Below are positions 6,512-13,131 of a stretch of DNA of 17,294 nt, piece by piece. A program made the position numbers and the translations under genes. Under the pieces are notes generated by a model. It was given only the letters and a program-made list of their open reading frames with translations, searched no databases and had not been told where the DNA came from. Position 1 is the first letter of the stretch, and each line of letters begins with the position of its first letter. The stretch is from an uncultured Planctomycetales bacterium (GTDB taxonomy: Bacteria; Planctomycetota; Planctomycetia; Isosphaerales; Isosphaeraceae). The DNA is taken from assembly GCA_937907525.1 (NCBI GenBank), contig CALCIB010000189.1:1-17294 (forward strand). Direction: 5' to 3'.

Positions 6512-7810
6512 ATGACGCTCCTCGCCTGGCTTGCGGTCCTCGACCTGGTCGCCGTGGTGGTCCTGACCGCGTTGCGGGTGGACGTGCGGCTGACGCTCCT
6601 TCTGGGGGCGGCGGCCCTGTTCGCGGTCGACGGCGGGGCGGGAATGGCCGAGATGACGGCCAAGGTCGCCGCCGAGATGGCCAACGCCGCGACGGTCGTG
6701 CCGATCGGCTCGGCCCTGGGTTTCGCCTACGTCATGCGGCTGACCGGCTGCGACCGCGAGTTGGTCCGATTGCTGTTGCGCCCCTTGCGGCTGGCCCCCG
6801 CGCTTTTGGTCCCCGGCGGGGTGGCGGCGGGCTATCTGGTCAACACGACGATCGTCAGCCAGACCGGGGCCGCGGCGGTCCTGGGACCGATCCTCATCCC
6901 CTTGCTCCGGGCCGGCGGGCTCGACGCCGTCACCGCCGGCGCGACGCTCCTTCTGGGCGCCTCGATGGGGGGCGAACTGTTCAACCCCGGCGCCGTCGAG
7001 ATGCGGAAGCTCTCCGACCTCACCGGGCTGGAAGGTTACGACGTCGTCTCGCGGCAGGCCCCGCTGAACTTCACCGCCTGCGGCGCGGCGCTCCTGACGT
7101 TCTGGCTTTTGGCCTGGCGACGGTCGCGAACCGCCGAATCGACGTCATGCCCCGAGGCCGAGCCCGACGAGTCGCGCGTGAACCCGTTCAAGGCGGCGAT
7201 CCCGGTCGCGCCGCTGGCGATCCTGTTCGCCGATGGGGCGTTGGGATCGGCGTCGCCGTTGGTCGCGTTCGAGGGGCCGTCGACGATCCTGGCGGCGATG
7301 CTGATCGGCGTCTTGCTGGCGTGGCTGGCCGCGCCGAGGGCCGGGCGTCGGCTGGCGGCGGAGTTCTTCGACGGCGCGGGCTACGCCTACACCCACGTCA
7401 TATCGCTGATCGTAACCGCGTCGACCTTCGCCGAGGGAGTGCGGCGGAGCGGCTTGATCGAGGTCGTGGTGCGGAAGCTGGCCGAGCGTCCCGCCCTGGC
7501 GCCGATGGCCTCGGCGGCGTTGCCGTGGGCGTTGGGGGTGATCGGCGGCAGCGGGATCGCGCCCGCGGTGGCGGTGATGGAGTTCTTCGTCCCGGCCGCC
7601 GACGTCCTGGGGTTGGATCCCGTCCGCATCGGCGCGCTCGCGTCCCTCGGCGCCCATTTCGGCCGGACCATGAGCCCGGCCGCGGCGGTCGTCGCCATGT
7701 GCGCGCGGCTCTCCGGCGAGCCCGGCCTCCGCCTGATCCGCGCCGTCGCCCCGCCGCTTCTGATCGGCATGGCGGTGATGATCGCGGCGACGGTGTTGGG
7801 GGCGGTGTGA
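6512..7810 (+). CDS. DcuC-family anion (C4-dicarboxylate-type) transporter
   Basis: A 432-aa polytopic inner-membrane carrier with about 12 hydrophobic segments. Family-like signatures: GSALGFAYVM followed by TGCDRELV (66-85), SQTGAAAVLGPIL (116-128), GASMGGELFNPGAVE (149-163), and late GVIGGSGIAPA and GAHFGRTMSPAAAVVAMCARL segments that form the second half of the pseudo-repeat. DcuC proteins (E. coli about 461 aa) exchange or export C4-dicarboxylates such as succinate and fumarate; the real substrate here is not known. A TTG at 6458 would add 18 residues, but the ATG at 6512 starts directly at the first membrane helix and is preferred, although its ribosome site is weak. Divergent from the nickel operon across a 260-nt gap; its end converges on the PIN toxin gene. 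Confidence 0.8.
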   Translation: MTLLAWLAVLDLVAVVVLTALRVDVRLTLLLGAAALFAVDGGAGMAEMTAKVAAEMANAATVVPIGSALGFAYVMRLTGCDRELVRLLLRPLRLAPALLVPGGVAAGYLVNTTIVSQTGAAAVLGPILIPLLRAGGLDAVTAGATLLLGASMGGELFNPGAVEMRKLSDLTGLEGYDVVSRQAPLNFTACGAALLTFWLLAWRRSRTAESTSCPEAEPDESRVNPFKAAIPVAPLAILFADGALGSASPLVAFEGPSTILAAMLIGVLLAWLAAPRAGRRLAAEFFDGAGYAYTHVISLIVTASTFAEGVRRSGLIEVVVRKLAERPALAPMASAALPWALGVIGGSGIAPAVAVMEFFVPAADVLGLDPVRIGALASLGAHFGRTMSPAAAVVAMCARLSGEPGLRLIRAVAPPLLIGMAVMIAATVLGAV

Positions 7811-7883
7811 CGGCGGTGACTGAACCTTGATGAGTGACAGGGGCCACCCACGCGCTCCGACCAGGCCCGCCCGGAGACCGACT

Positions 7884-8312
7884 TTACGACGCCGCGTAGG
7901 AACCGATCCCTAGCGCCGTCGCGGCGGCCTTGAGCTTGGCGTCGAGCGTCGCGATGGGGAGGCCACGGCGTAGGGCCAACTCCAGATAGCTCGCGTCGTA
8001 GACGGAGAGGTTTTGGGCGCGGGCGATATCGAGGGTCGTCTTCATGGCGTGTCGGGAGGTTTCGTCGTCGATTCGGATCGGCAAACCTTCCAGAAGCGCG
8101 ACGAAGGCGGCGACATCCGCCTGGGTGATCCGGCCGCGACGCTCGCCGACGAGCAGGACGTTGGCGACTTCGAGCGGCCAGAGGGTCGGGACGACCGCGG
8201 CCGAGGTCGGCATGGCCTTCAGCACGTCCCGCGCGTATGGGTCGTTCTCGTCCGGGAAGCACCAGGACATGGTGACCGAATTATCCAGCACGAAGCCTTC
8301 CTTGGCGTCCAT
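7884..8312 (-). CDS. vapC: PIN-domain toxin (VapC family)
   Basis: A 142-aa PIN-fold protein, a Mg2+-dependent RNase in characterised type II toxin-antitoxin systems. The acidic residues are in expected places: D10 in FVLDNSV, E48 in PLEVANVL, D106 in NLSVYDASYLELA, and D124 in IATLD. Length is normal for VapC. The ATG at 8312 has AGGGTGA about 8 nt before it. The antitoxin gene ends 36 nt upstream on the same strand, so the order is antitoxin then toxin, as is usual. All four catalytic acids are intact, so nothing suggests decay. The RNA target cannot be inferred. Confidence 0.92.
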   Translation of the reverse strand: MDAKEGFVLDNSVTMSWCFPDENDPYARDVLKAMPTSAAVVPTLWPLEVANVLLVGERRGRITQADVAAFVALLEGLPIRIDDETSRHAMKTTLDIARAQNLSVYDASYLELALRRGLPIATLDAKLKAAATALGIGSYAAS

Positions 8313-8348
8313 GGCCGATCACCCTTTGAAATCGCGGCCGACGCCGCT

Positions 8349-8588
8349 TCAGAAGCGACGGCCTTCCTCGACCATCTCGCGGATCGAGAGCCCGCCCAGC
8401 GAACGGCCCTTGCCGAACTCCAGGAGCTTCTCCACCGTCGCCTTGACGTCGGCCTTCTCGTCGGCGGGAGGTACGAGCACGGCCACGGGGCGGCCGTCCC
8501 TCGTGATCGTGATCCGCTCGCCGCGCGAAACCCGCTCCAGAAGCTCGGGCAGATGCGCCCCGGCCTCGAACGATCCCACCGTGCTCAC
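8349..8588 (-). CDS. Phd/YefM-type antitoxin
   Basis: A 79-aa partner of the downstream PIN toxin. The frame is open to 8792, but the GTG at 8588 has a nearly ideal GGAGAGGAGGG site about 6 nt upstream and starts the conserved fold. Residues 1-41 follow the Phd/YefM pattern: a short strand and helix (FEAGAHLPELLERVSRGE), then ITITRDGRPVAVLVPP. The C-terminal 35 residues are charged and helical, ending GGLSIREMVEEGRRF, which is where such antitoxins usually contact the toxin. Proteins of this family bind the promoter through the N-terminal part and repress their own operon. A small palindrome, ATCATGAT (8686-8693), about 100 nt upstream of the start, could be an operator, but that is weak. Confidence 0.9.
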   Translation of the reverse strand: MSTVGSFEAGAHLPELLERVSRGERITITRDGRPVAVLVPPADEKADVKATVEKLLEFGKGRSLGGLSIREMVEEGRRF

Positions 8589-8808
8589 GGTGCCCTCCTC
8601 TCCAAGCGGCGCGTTCGACCGCGGCCTTTCAAGCGTCCTCCCGCCCGCGGAGGACCGTCCCCTTGAATCGGCCGCTCCTTCACCCATCATGATACGAAAC
8701 CCATCGACCGCCCGGCGCCCGGCTTGCCTCGCGAGCGGGTCGGCTGGTATCTGTCGAGGTTTCCCCTCGCGCGAGGGACGGACGACCCACACCGGGAGGC
8801 GAAACGCC

Positions 8809-9306
8809 GTGGCCGATACTCATTCCTTCGACGTGGTCAGCGAGATCGACCAGGTCGAGATGCACAACGCCGTCACCCAGGCCCAGCAGGAGTGCGCCGT
8901 GCGCTACGACTTCAAGGGGACCAAGGCGGCCATCGAATACAACAAGAAGGACGAATCCCTGACTCTGACCGCCGACCACGAGGCCCAGCTTGAGGCCGTC
9001 GTGGAGGTGCTCAAGGAGAAGATGGCCAAGCGCAAGGTGCCGGTCAACGCGCTGGTCCGCGGCAAGGTCGAGGAGGCGTCGCACGACTCGGTTCGCGAGA
9101 CCGTGACGATCCACTCGGGCGTCGATTCCGACGACGCCCGCAAGATCGCCAAGGACGTCAAGCAGATGAAGCTCAAGGTCCAGGCCCAGATCATGGACGA
9201 CAAGGTCCGGATCACCGCCAAGAAGAAGGACGACCTTCAGGCCGTGATCGCCCACCTCAAGGAGAACGGGCCGAAATACCCTCTCCAGTTCGTCAACTTC
9301 ACCTGA
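8809..9306 (+). CDS. yajQ: YajQ family nucleotide-binding protein
   Basis: A 165-aa cytoplasmic protein, close to the usual 160-165 aa. Start: GTG at 8809 with GGGAGG 9 nt before it; the product begins MADTHSFDVVSEID, as is typical of the family. Conserved features: RYDFKGT near residues 32-38, the central LTLTADHE segment, ARKIAKDVKQMKLKVQAQI (about 110-128), VRITAKKKDDLQAVIAHLK (about 133-151) and the terminal LQFVNF. The fold is two ferredoxin-like domains. In Xanthomonas a member binds cyclic di-GMP and acts with a transcription factor; in E. coli it binds nucleotides/RNA. Its role here is not shown by context: it stands alone, divergent from the toxin-antitoxin pair, and is followed by a strong hairpin. 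Confidence 0.95.
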   Translation: MADTHSFDVVSEIDQVEMHNAVTQAQQECAVRYDFKGTKAAIEYNKKDESLTLTADHEAQLEAVVEVLKEKMAKRKVPVNALVRGKVEEASHDSVRETVTIHSGVDSDDARKIAKDVKQMKLKVQAQIMDDKVRITAKKKDDLQAVIAHLKENGPKYPLQFVNFT

Positions 9307-9313
9307 CCGGAAC

Positions 9314-9354
9314 GACCGCGCCGCGACGTCAAGGTCGAGCGTCGCGGAGCGGTC
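9314..9354 (+). terminator. Hairpin downstream of yajQ
   Basis: 15-nt arms, 9314-9328 and 9340-9354, pair with a single mismatch around an 11-nt loop, starting 8 nt after the yajQ stop. There is no T-run, so this is either a non-canonical terminator or an mRNA 3' end-protecting stem. Confidence 0.6.
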
Positions 9355-9472
9355 CTCGGGGTGAAGGCCCCTCCTCGCCGCGTCCGATCAGAAGCGTACC
9401 CGGCGGCGAACCGGGTTCGCGGTCGGGCGGGGTCGCCCGAAACGGACGGACGATCGAGGAGGAGGACGACGG

Positions 9473-10651
9473 ATGGGCTTCCTGAACGGACGAATCACCT
9501 TCACCCGCTTCCGGGTCGGCGGCGCCTCGCCGCTACCGTTCGCGGAAGAGACGCTCGAACTGCTGGAAAACCACGCCATCGGCAAGCACTCGTCGGCCGA
9601 TCCGGTCGACGGCGTCAGCATCGGCTGGGCCGGCGGCGGCCACGTCCTGGACGTCTCGTTCGACCTCGCCAAGAACCTCATCAACGACGCGCTTCACGCC
9701 TCGATCCGGGTCGACGTCGACAAGATCCCCGGCTCGCTGTTGCGGGCCTACACCCAGATCGAACTCGACGCCCGCGCGGCGATGAACCCCAGCGGCAAGC
9801 CGACCAAGGCCCAGCGCCAGGAGGCCAAGGAGGCCGCCAAGGACCGCGCCGAGGCCGAGGCCGCCGACGGCCGCTTTCGGCGTCGCAACCACTACCCGAT
9901 CCTCTGGGACGGCCGCGAGTCGATCCTTTACGTCGGCTCGAACAGCTCGACGGTGGTGGAGCGGGCCACCTCGCTGTTCCGCGAGACCTTCGACCGGGCG
10001 CTTGAGCCGATCACCGCCGGTTCGCTGGCGGTGGGCGAGCACGAGTCGATCGCCGAATCCGACCGGATCGTCGCCAAGCTGGCCGAGGGGTCGCTGAACC
10101 TCTACGGCGGCGACAGCGGCGACCAGCTCTCCACCGTCGCCTGGGCCGAGAAGGCCCCCAACATGCTCGACCACCTCGGCAACGAGTTCCTGGTCTGGCT
10201 CTGGCACCAGCTTCAAAACGAGAGCGACACGATCCCGCTCGCCGACGGCTCCGACGTCGCGGTGATGCTGGCCAAGACGCTCACCCTCGACTGCCCCCGC
10301 GGCGAGACCGGCCGCGACAGCCTCACCGACGACTCGCCGATCCGCCTCCCCGAAGCCTTCCGCGCCCTCCAATCCGGCAAGCTGCCGCGCAAGGCCGGCC
10401 TGGTCCTGGTCCGCCACGGCGCGCAGTACGAACTGACCATCCAGGCCGAAAGCCTCGCCGTCTCCGGCGCGCAACTCCCCAAGCCGGAGGAGAGGCTGGA
10501 GCCCTACGAGGCCAAGTGCGAGCGGATCGACGGCCTGCGGCACTTCGCCCAGACCCTGGACCTCCTCTTCGACGCCTACCGCGCCCGCAAGACCAGTCCG
10601 ACCTGGGCCGAAGAGGTCGGCCGCATCAAGAAGTGGATCATCGCCGCCTAA
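9473..10651 (+). CDS. RdgC-like protein (recombination-associated), tentative
   Basis: A 392-aa soluble protein. The ATG at 9473 has GAGGAGGAGG about 7 nt before it. The start MGFLNGRITFTRFRV, an early amphipathic segment with FDLAKNLINDALHASIRVDVDKIP (about 63-86), then a Lys/Glu/Ala-rich helix (about 108-138) leading into HYPILWDGRESILYVGSNS (140-158), LGNEFLVWLWHQ (235-246) and a C-terminal beta-rich part ending VGRIKKWIIAA resemble long RdgC-like proteins I associate with deltaproteobacteria and planctomycetes. E. coli RdgC is a ring-shaped DNA-binding protein of about 300 aa that modulates RecA, so this one is longer and the match is partial. No enzymatic motif is visible. It is followed by a large nested hairpin and stands alone transcriptionally. 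If not RdgC-like, it is an uncharacterised conserved protein. Confidence 0.8.
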   Translation: MGFLNGRITFTRFRVGGASPLPFAEETLELLENHAIGKHSSADPVDGVSIGWAGGGHVLDVSFDLAKNLINDALHASIRVDVDKIPGSLLRAYTQIELDARAAMNPSGKPTKAQRQEAKEAAKDRAEAEAADGRFRRRNHYPILWDGRESILYVGSNSSTVVERATSLFRETFDRALEPITAGSLAVGEHESIAESDRIVAKLAEGSLNLYGGDSGDQLSTVAWAEKAPNMLDHLGNEFLVWLWHQLQNESDTIPLADGSDVAVMLAKTLTLDCPRGETGRDSLTDDSPIRLPEAFRALQSGKLPRKAGLVLVRHGAQYELTIQAESLAVSGAQLPKPEERLEPYEAKCERIDGLRHFAQTLDLLFDAYRARKTSPTWAEEVGRIKKWIIAA

Positions 10652-11269
10652 ACCCATATCCCGATCCAGGACCGAACGCGACCCTCCCGCCGGGCCCACA
10701 TCCTCCGGCCCTCGCCCCCCACAAGGCGAGGCCGGGGGCCCGGCGGGACGCCTTCGCGCGCGCCTCGTCAGATCTCTCCGGCCGTCGCGGGTTGGCTTCG
10801 TCCGCGCTCGCGACGACCGAACCCATCGGACGCAAACCTTAAACCGGCAACGGCTTAACGTTGGGAACGGCTGGGTTCGCTCGTGAAAGACGAAATGGAT
10901 TTCGGCCTCTCGCGCCACGTTCGACGGAGCGACCGCGCGGAAGATGCGAGAGCAGCTCGCGGCGGCTTTCGGCGGTCGTCCAGGACCGCCTCCGCATGAA
11001 CATCCCAATTGTCAAAGAACGCCCGTCGCTCGGATGATCCGCGGCGACGCGCCTGGGATTTCATCTTTCCGAATAAAATGTCGAGGGACGCGGTTCGTCG
11101 TCCGATGTCGTGCTCGGATCGAGGAGACGCCCGGTGGCTCCGCGCAAACGTCGGGACCGGAGCGGGGTTCGCGAGAAACCGACTTCCGACGCTGGCCGCT
11201 TCCGCCTTGCCCTGTCGATAGCATCAGACGACGTCGCTGGAACGTGCCCGTCGCGAAGGCCGAGGTTCG
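10652..11269. other. 618-nt gap with no credible gene
   Basis: Besides the nested hairpin at 10686-10747, I see nothing firm. Open frames here (for example 10855-11064 minus, 11009-11221 plus) lack good ribosome sites and have Arg/Ser-rich, unnatural composition. A TAAAAT at 11074-11079 could be a -10 for the ATPase/DUF4276 operon, but there is no matching -35 and it is about 190 nt from the start. The stretch is unusually long for this otherwise compact window. Confidence 0.6.
10686..10747 (+). terminator. Large nested hairpin downstream of the RdgC-like gene
   Basis: Outer arms CCCGCCGGGCCC (10686-10697) and GGGCCCGGCGGG (10736-10747) are perfect 12-mers. An inner stem pairs 10705-10716 with 10725-10735 with one bulged C, capped by an 8-nt loop; a 7-nt one-sided bulge separates the two stems. 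It starts 34 nt after the stop codon. There is no T-run, so it is either a GC-type terminator or a REP-like structural element. Confidence 0.6.
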
Positions 11270-12439
11270 ATGTTCCTTCCGCTGGAATCGGTCACCCTCC
11301 GGAATTTCCTCTCGTTCGGGCCCGAGTCCGATCCGGTCGAACTGCGCGCGCTCAACGTGATCATCGGGGCCAACGGGTCGGGGAAGTCGAACTTCGTCGA
11401 GGCGGTCAACTTCCTCAAGTACGCCTCGGACGACCTGGGCCTGCTCTTCCGTCAGGGAGGCGGCTTCAGGCAATGGATCTGGAAAGGCGGCGAAGGCGAA
11501 CCCGCCCGGCTCGAATTCGAGGGCCACGTCAAGCCGCAACGACCGTTCGCGCACTCGATCACCTTCGCCGCCTCGGGAACGTCGTTCGAGGTCACCGACG
11601 AGTCGTTGGCGGTCTCCGGCTCGTCCCCGCGGCTCCCGACTCGGAAGACGTTCGCCTACGAGAATGGGCAGCCGGTGCTCCGTCCCGGCACGCGGGCCGA
11701 GAAACTCGCGCGTGGCGACGTCAACGTATCGCAGTCCGTCGTGAGCGAGGAGCAAGACCGCGATTTCGGTCAAAAGGTCCGACTCCTCGGCAGGCTTTAC
11801 AAGCGGTTCGCCGTCTACGACGCGCGGTACTTTAACGCGATCAGCGACAAAGCCAGGGTTCCGCCGCCGGCCGACGTCCCCTCCCGGTATCTGTCTCGAA
11901 ACGGCTCCAATCTGGCCGCCGTGCTCGCCCGACTGAAGGCCGATCGGGTGACGAGCCAGAACATCGACAGGTACATGGAATCGTTTTACGATGGATACGA
12001 TGGCCTGACCGTCACCCCCGCGGCCGGCGTGCTCCAGTTGGCGCTGAACGAGTCGTTCTTCCGCGACGGAACGCCGATTTCCCGGCTCTCCGACGGCACG
12101 ATTCGTTGGCTCGGACTGTTGGCGATCCTCCTCGACCCCGAGCCGGCCCCGCTGGTCTGCATCGAGGAGCCGGAGAGCGGGCTGCATCCCGACGTCGTCG
12201 TGGTCCTGGCCGACCTCTTGCGCGAAGCGTCCGAGCGGACTCAATTGATCGTCACGACCCACAGCGACATCTTAATCGACGCCCTCACCGACGTCCCCGA
12301 ATCGGTCGTCGTCTGCGATAAGGAGGAAGGCGCGACTCGGCTGAAACGGTTGGATTCCAAGAAGTTGGCCGCATGGCTCGCCGAATATTCGCTCGGGCCG
12401 CTCTGGAGGCGTAACCAACTCGGAGGCAACCGCTGGTGA
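11270..12439 (+). CDS. AAA ATPase, RecF/OLD-like; partner of DUF4276 protein
   Basis: A 389-aa ABC/SMC-type ATPase (AAA_21/RecF-like class). It starts LESVTLRNFLSFG (5-17), the typical opening strand, then Walker A GANGSGKS (33-40). The middle (about 60-265) is the family's variable insertion. The nucleotide-binding fold resumes with a signature-like LSDGTIRWLGL (273-283), Walker B VCIEEPESGLHP (296-307, with E299-E300 as the catalytic pair) and the switch THSD (H331). The C-terminus has no TOPRIM domain, unlike full-length OLD proteins; that role seems to be taken by the next gene. The ATG at 11270 has GAGG 5 nt before it. The stop overlaps the next start (GTGA at 12436-12439). The same split ATPase-plus-TOPRIM layout is found in PARIS (AriA/AriB). 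Role inferred: sensor/motor half of a defence-type complex. Confidence 0.9.
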   Translation: MFLPLESVTLRNFLSFGPESDPVELRALNVIIGANGSGKSNFVEAVNFLKYASDDLGLLFRQGGGFRQWIWKGGEGEPARLEFEGHVKPQRPFAHSITFAASGTSFEVTDESLAVSGSSPRLPTRKTFAYENGQPVLRPGTRAEKLARGDVNVSQSVVSEEQDRDFGQKVRLLGRLYKRFAVYDARYFNAISDKARVPPPADVPSRYLSRNGSNLAAVLARLKADRVTSQNIDRYMESFYDGYDGLTVTPAAGVLQLALNESFFRDGTPISRLSDGTIRWLGLLAILLDPEPAPLVCIEEPESGLHPDVVVVLADLLREASERTQLIVTTHSDILIDALTDVPESVVVCDKEEGATRLKRLDSKKLAAWLAEYSLGPLWRRNQLGGNRW

Positions 12440-13062
12440 AGGTCACGATCTACGTGGAAGGAGGTGGCGACGATAACGCCACGCTCTCGGTGTGCCGCAA
12501 GGGTTTCGCGACTTTCTTCGGTAGAATGCTTCCCGGTAGGAAGTCCGTAAGGATCGTGGCGCGCGGCAGCCGGAACCAAGCGTTCAAGGACTTTCGGATA
12601 GCGTTGGAATCGCGCGGGCCCGATGAGGCGGTGGTCCTGCTCGTCGATTCCGAGGCGCCCGTCGCGGATGGGTCCGATCCCTGGAAGCACTTGGCCGACA
12701 GGGAAGGGGACAAATGGGCCAAACCGACCCTCACCAGTCACGATGATGCATGCCTCATGGTCCAGTGCGTCGAGGCTTGGTTCCTGGCTGACCCCGACGC
12801 GCTGAAGAAGCACTACAGGAAGGGCATCCGTCTTGAAAAACTGGCCCAGCCCGTGAACGGGAACGTGGAGTCGATCCCGAAATCCAAAATCCTGACCAGC
12901 CTGAAGGCGGCCCTGCACGGGAGCAATCCCGACGGCTATGGCAAACGCGATGCGTTCAAGATCATAACATATCTCGACCCCGAGAAGGTCTGCAAGGCGT
13001 CCAGACACGCCGAATCGATGCGGTCAAGGTTGATGAAGCTGACGTCCGCCAAGAAGAAGTAG
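12436..13062 (+). CDS. DUF4276 (TOPRIM-like) protein, second gene of the ATPase module
   Basis: A 208-aa soluble protein. It starts with GTG at 12436, overlapping the ATPase stop by 4 nt and preceded by CGGAGG at 9 nt, so translation is coupled. Features match DUF4276 as I remember it: an opening strand VTIYVEGGGDD (3-13), VVLLVDSEAP (66-75), MVQCVEAWFLADPDAL (108-122), and a basic Lys-rich end. E8 followed by the acidic pair D71/E73 after a hydrophobic strand resembles the Glu and DxD metal-binding residues of TOPRIM nucleases such as OLD and AriB, though here DxD reads DSE. If so, it would be the Mg2+-dependent nuclease or effector of the module, held or triggered by the ATPase. The DUF4276 assignment is fairly firm; nuclease activity is inference. 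Confidence 0.88.
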   Translation: MKVTIYVEGGGDDNATLSVCRKGFATFFGRMLPGRKSVRIVARGSRNQAFKDFRIALESRGPDEAVVLLVDSEAPVADGSDPWKHLADREGDKWAKPTLTSHDDACLMVQCVEAWFLADPDALKKHYRKGIRLEKLAQPVNGNVESIPKSKILTSLKAALHGSNPDGYGKRDAFKIITYLDPEKVCKASRHAESMRSRLMKLTSAKKK

Positions 13063-13079
13063 TTCGCGGGTGATCCGAC

Positions 13080-13110
13080 CGCCCGGCCCCGCCTCGCGAG
13101 GGACCGGGCG
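13080..13110. terminator. Bidirectional hairpin between convergent genes
   Basis: CGCCCGG (13080-13086) pairs with CCGGGCG (13104-13110); inside is the palindrome CCTCGCGAGG (13092-13101). It lies 17 nt after the DUF4276 stop and 21 nt from the end of the convergent metalloprotease gene, so it could end transcription from both sides. There is no T-run. Confidence 0.55.
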
Positions 13111-13131
13111 ACCGTCGAAATCAACGTCCCA

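Noticed and set aside
5272..6684. Minus-strand 470-codon frame over nikMN in another frame
   Set aside because: Arg/Gly-rich frameshifted shadow; the neighbouring frame carries MHIPD, H67 and PDGLE.
7811..7883. Terminator between the convergent DcuC and VapC genes
   Set aside because: Only 5-bp arms (CTCCG/CGGAG) with a 12-nt loop could be found; not convincing.
8724..8753. TTGCCT-N18-TATCTG with TGG as a yajQ promoter
   Set aside because: Each hexamer matches only about three consensus bases, so it is not above what this sequence would give by chance.
11012..12262. Minus-strand open frame of 416 codons opposite the AAA ATPase
   Set aside because: Shadow of the ATPase gene; no domain is recognisable and the plus strand has complete ATPase motifs.
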